Assembly (NCBI GenBank): GCA_947471105.1
Contig: CANIYB010000024.1
Location: forward strand, 1 to 15,060
DNA length: 15,060 bases
Reading direction: 5' to 3'
Source of the DNA: Cytophagaceae bacterium
GTDB taxonomy: Bacteria; Bacteroidota; Bacteroidia; Cytophagales; Spirosomataceae
Shown here one piece after another: positions 13,377 through 15,060 of this stretch. The notes beneath the pieces were generated by a model. The model had not been told where the DNA came from. It worked only from the letters and a program-made list of their open reading frames with translations, and ran no database searches. Within the stretch, counting starts at the first letter, position 1. Every line of letters starts with the position of its first letter. A program made the translations under genes and the position numbers.

Positions 13377-15060
13377 ATAAGATAGTCTATATATTCATGT
13401 GTATTGGGATTTCTTTTTTGTCTTTTGGACAAAAAAAGGGAATCAATTACCAAGCCGTGATCCTAGACCCTAATCCCTTAGACATCCCTGGCAATCAGAT
13501 TACAGGCCAACCATTCCAAAAAGGAAAAGTGGCCATCAAATTTACGATTAGCTCAACCAAAGGTGTAGATTATACAGAAATCCAACAAACTGAAACCGAT
13601 GAATTTGGACTCATAAATTTGACTATTGGGCTTGCACCGACCAATGGAAGTTTAAGCTCAAATTCATCTTCAGAAACAGGCGCAAAATATAGCACTTTTG
13701 ACGCCATCGTTTGGGATGAATATATCAAAAACCTGGCCGTATCCGTCAGTTTCAACAACGGAAAAACGTTCACAGAAGTCAGTAATCAAAAATTAAGTTA
13801 CACCGCATATGCACTTTATGCTGAGTCGGTGGACTATAAAAATGTGCGCGACGCCCCGACCAAATTATCTCAATTCTCTAATGACCCAGGCTACTTAATT
13901 TCAAAAGATTTAGAACCGATTAAAGCAGATATCCAAAGCCATACAAGTCAAATAAAAATCACCAATCAAACCATTGACGAGAACAAAAAGAGTAATGATG
14001 CTGCATTCTTGATTGTCAATCAAAATATTACAAGCCTCGATACTAAATTAATTGAGAATTCCACAGCCATAAAAGACAATACAATTTCTATTAGTACAAT
14101 CAATACAAAACTATCAGAGCAACAAAATCAGATTTCAGCGACCAACAATAATTTAAATTCCCAGATAGGGGGTTTGCAGGGACAAATCAGAGAAACAAAT
14201 GACAATGTAAATAACCTTTCGGGAACCGCAGAGGTCGTCTCCAACAAATCCACAGCGGTTGACTTAGGAGGATCCAATCCATCAGACCAATTGTACCCTA
14301 GCCAAAAAGCAACCAAAACCTATGTAGACCAAAATATCTCTAGCCTCGTAGCTGGCAATATCCCTGATGCTACGACTCTGGCGCCAGGCAAAATTCAATT
14401 GGCCGGTGACTTAAGTGGAACCGCCCAGAATCCCACCGTTCCCGCTTTGGCTAACAAAGAAAATACGAGTAATAAATCGACCAATGTACAAGATGATGCT
14501 GGTTCCGACAGCAAATATCCATCCGTGAAAGCGGTAAAAACATATGTGGATCAAGCGACGATGGGAACTGCTTTACAAGCTACCGTGGATGGGAAAGCAG
14601 ATAAAAATTCACCAACCTTCACGGGAACTCCTGTATTGCCCGCTGGAACTACTGGAGTTACCCAATCGGCTGCCGATAATTCGACGAAATTAGCGACGAC
14701 AGCCTTTGTTCAAGCCGCAACTGCTGGCATAGCTTTGCAAGCAGCCGTAGATACGAAGGCTGATAAAAATTCACCCACCTTCACGGGAACTCCTGTATTA
14801 CCTTCGAGTACCATTGCCGTCACTCAGTCTTCGGGAGATAATAGCACGAATATAGCCACGACTGCTTTTGTCCAATTAGCTACTGCGGGAGGGGTCATCG
14901 ATGCAAGTACTTCTGCGAAAGGAAAACTTAAATTAGCTGGAGACTTAGCCGGTACTGCGGATTTACCGACCGTACCAGGCTTAGCCTTAAAAGCCAATTC
15001 CGCCACAGTTACCAGTTCACTCGCCTTAAAAGAAGATGCATCCAATAAATCCAATGCAGC
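13373..15060 (+). CDS. long secreted fibre-like protein with phage-tail-fibre-type repeats (3' end outside window)
   Basis: An open frame of 562 codons without a stop runs off the window. Residues 1-20 are a signal peptide ending SFLSFGQ. Residues 21-150 form an N-terminal domain with GINYQAVI and TDEFGLINLTIG, closing with YTAYALYAESV; this resembles the YQAV...PYALYA leader domain of large Bacteroidota surface proteins. LSQFSNDPGYLIS (165-177) begins a polar, heptad-like stalk rich in Q, N, I and L to about 288. Three repeat classes follow: (a) SNKS...YPS.KA.KTYVDQ at 290, 366 and, cut by the window edge, 557; (b) LAGDL.GTA..PTVP.LA at about 334 and 511; (c) a 54-residue KADKNSPTFTGTPVLP...TTAFV unit twice (400-507). 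These are also found in phage tail fibres. The C-terminus, which may hold a sorting or self-cleaving domain, is not visible. The role as adhesin is inferred. Confidence 0.85.
   Translation, partial: MNKIVYIFMCIGISFLSFGQKKGINYQAVILDPNPLDIPGNQITGQPFQKGKVAIKFTISSTKGVDYTEIQQTETDEFGLINLTIGLAPTNGSLSSNSSSETGAKYSTFDAIVWDEYIKNLAVSVSFNNGKTFTEVSNQKLSYTAYALYAESVDYKNVRDAPTKLSQFSNDPGYLISKDLEPIKADIQSHTSQIKITNQTIDENKKSNDAAFLIVNQNITSLDTKLIENSTAIKDNTISISTINTKLSEQQNQISATNNNLNSQIGGLQGQIRETNDNVNNLSGTAEVVSNKSTAVDLGGSNPSDQLYPSQKATKTYVDQNISSLVAGNIPDATTLAPGKIQLAGDLSGTAQNPTVPALANKENTSNKSTNVQDDAGSDSKYPSVKAVKTYVDQATMGTALQATVDGKADKNSPTFTGTPVLPAGTTGVTQSAADNSTKLATTAFVQAATAGIALQAAVDTKADKNSPTFTGTPVLPSSTIAVTQSSGDNSTNIATTAFVQLATAGGVIDASTSAKGKLKLAGDLAGTADLPTVPGLALKANSATVTSSLALKEDASNKSNA
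14372..14992 (+). repeat. dispersed coding repeat LAGDL-GTA-PTVP, two copies
   Basis: Copy one starts at about 14372 (TLAPGKIQLAGDLSGTAQNP, then TVPALA) and copy two at about 14906 (STSAKGKLKLAGDLAGTADL, then PTVPGLA). They flank the second SNKS repeat and the 54-aa tandem units. This motif recurs in tail-fibre and Bacteroidota surface proteins. The copies are clearly related in protein but diverged in DNA. Confidence 0.8.
14570..14893 (+). repeat. two tandem 162-bp coding repeats (54 aa, tail-fibre type)
   Basis: Unit one spans 14570-14731 and unit two 14732-14893, exactly in frame and adjacent. Both encode ALQA.VD.KADKNSPTFTG followed by TPVLP, a variable stretch, TQS..DNST, then ATTAFVQ.ATAG. 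A 44-nt core (14597-14640 and 14759-14802) differs at only three positions, while the flanks differ more. This points to duplication with later divergence or to gene conversion. Confidence 0.9.

Larger units (their letters stand above)
14240..15060 (+). repeat. dispersed coding repeat SNKS-YPS-KTYVDQ, three copies (third cut by window end)
   Basis: Copies begin at 14240 (residue 290), 14468 (residue 366) and 15041 (residue 557, incomplete). The first two share SNKST, then a D/G/S turn, then YPS.KA.KTYVDQ. The spacing is 76 residues, then 191; the longer interval contains the two inserted 54-residue units, so the array reads as a repeating module with optional inserts. Confidence 0.75.

Noticed and set aside
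14128..15054. Minus-strand open frames within the fibre gene
   Set aside because: They are mirror readings of a serine/threonine/alanine-rich repetitive frame, with no domain or start context of their own.
13373..15060. Prophage tail-fibre gene
   Set aside because: It has a Sec signal peptide and a Bacteroidota-type leader domain, is coupled to a secreted protein gene, and no phage structural gene is visible. Kept open only because the downstream side is unseen.
14240..15060. CRISPR-like or non-coding repeat array
   Set aside because: The repeats stay in one open frame, have protein-level conservation and lack the short palindromic repeats and uniform spacers of CRISPR.

Overview
The window is AT-rich and gene-dense. 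Its protein families, its lack of Shine-Dalgarno sites before most genes, and two TAnnTTTG (-7 type) promoter candidates all point to a Bacteroidota chromosome, probably of the Cytophagales type. That placement is inferred from family resemblance, not from a marker gene. Most of the window is housekeeping sequence packed into operons with 1-4 nt gaps or ATGA overlaps; the last 3.7 kb is accessory, surface-directed sequence.

Layout. (1) 1-677: the 3' end of an alanine dehydrogenase gene, then a small conserved protein of unknown function. (2) 672-1571, minus strand: the XerD recombinase, its 3' end overlapping the previous gene. (3) 1672-5059: a compact plus-strand cluster of aroQ, a class V aminotransferase, a MarC-family membrane protein, a viroplasmin-RNase HI fusion and TrmN6-like tRNA methyltransferase. 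(4) 5107-7380: a second plus-strand cluster behind a promoter candidate, with a polyprenyl-phosphate-type glycosyltransferase, tcdA and mog. (5) 7377-9054, minus strand: folP overlapping a class IV aminotransferase that is probably the aminodeoxychorismate lyase. (6) 9132-11344, plus strand: a duplicated DUF1599/Nmad1 protein, a DoxX/MauE-like membrane protein of the BT_3928 type and aroK. (7) 11408-12589: a membrane-anchored AraC-type regulator. (8) 12678-15060: a secreted, probably outer-membrane protein overlapping by ATGA a long repetitive secreted fibre-like protein that runs off the window.

How the genes fit together. The two shikimate enzymes (AroQ, AroK), the putative PabC and FolP lie on one route: shikimate pathway to chorismate, to p-aminobenzoate, to dihydropteroate. 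TrmN6 and TcdA both modify tRNA position 37 or its neighbourhood. The most unusual part is the right edge. There a phage-tail-fibre-like modular protein (signal peptide, N-terminal beta domain, coiled-coil-like stalk, then three interleaved repeat classes) is co-encoded with a putative beta-barrel and preceded by a membrane-bound transcription factor. No phage structural or lysis gene accompanies it, so it looks like a cellular surface fibre and not a prophage.
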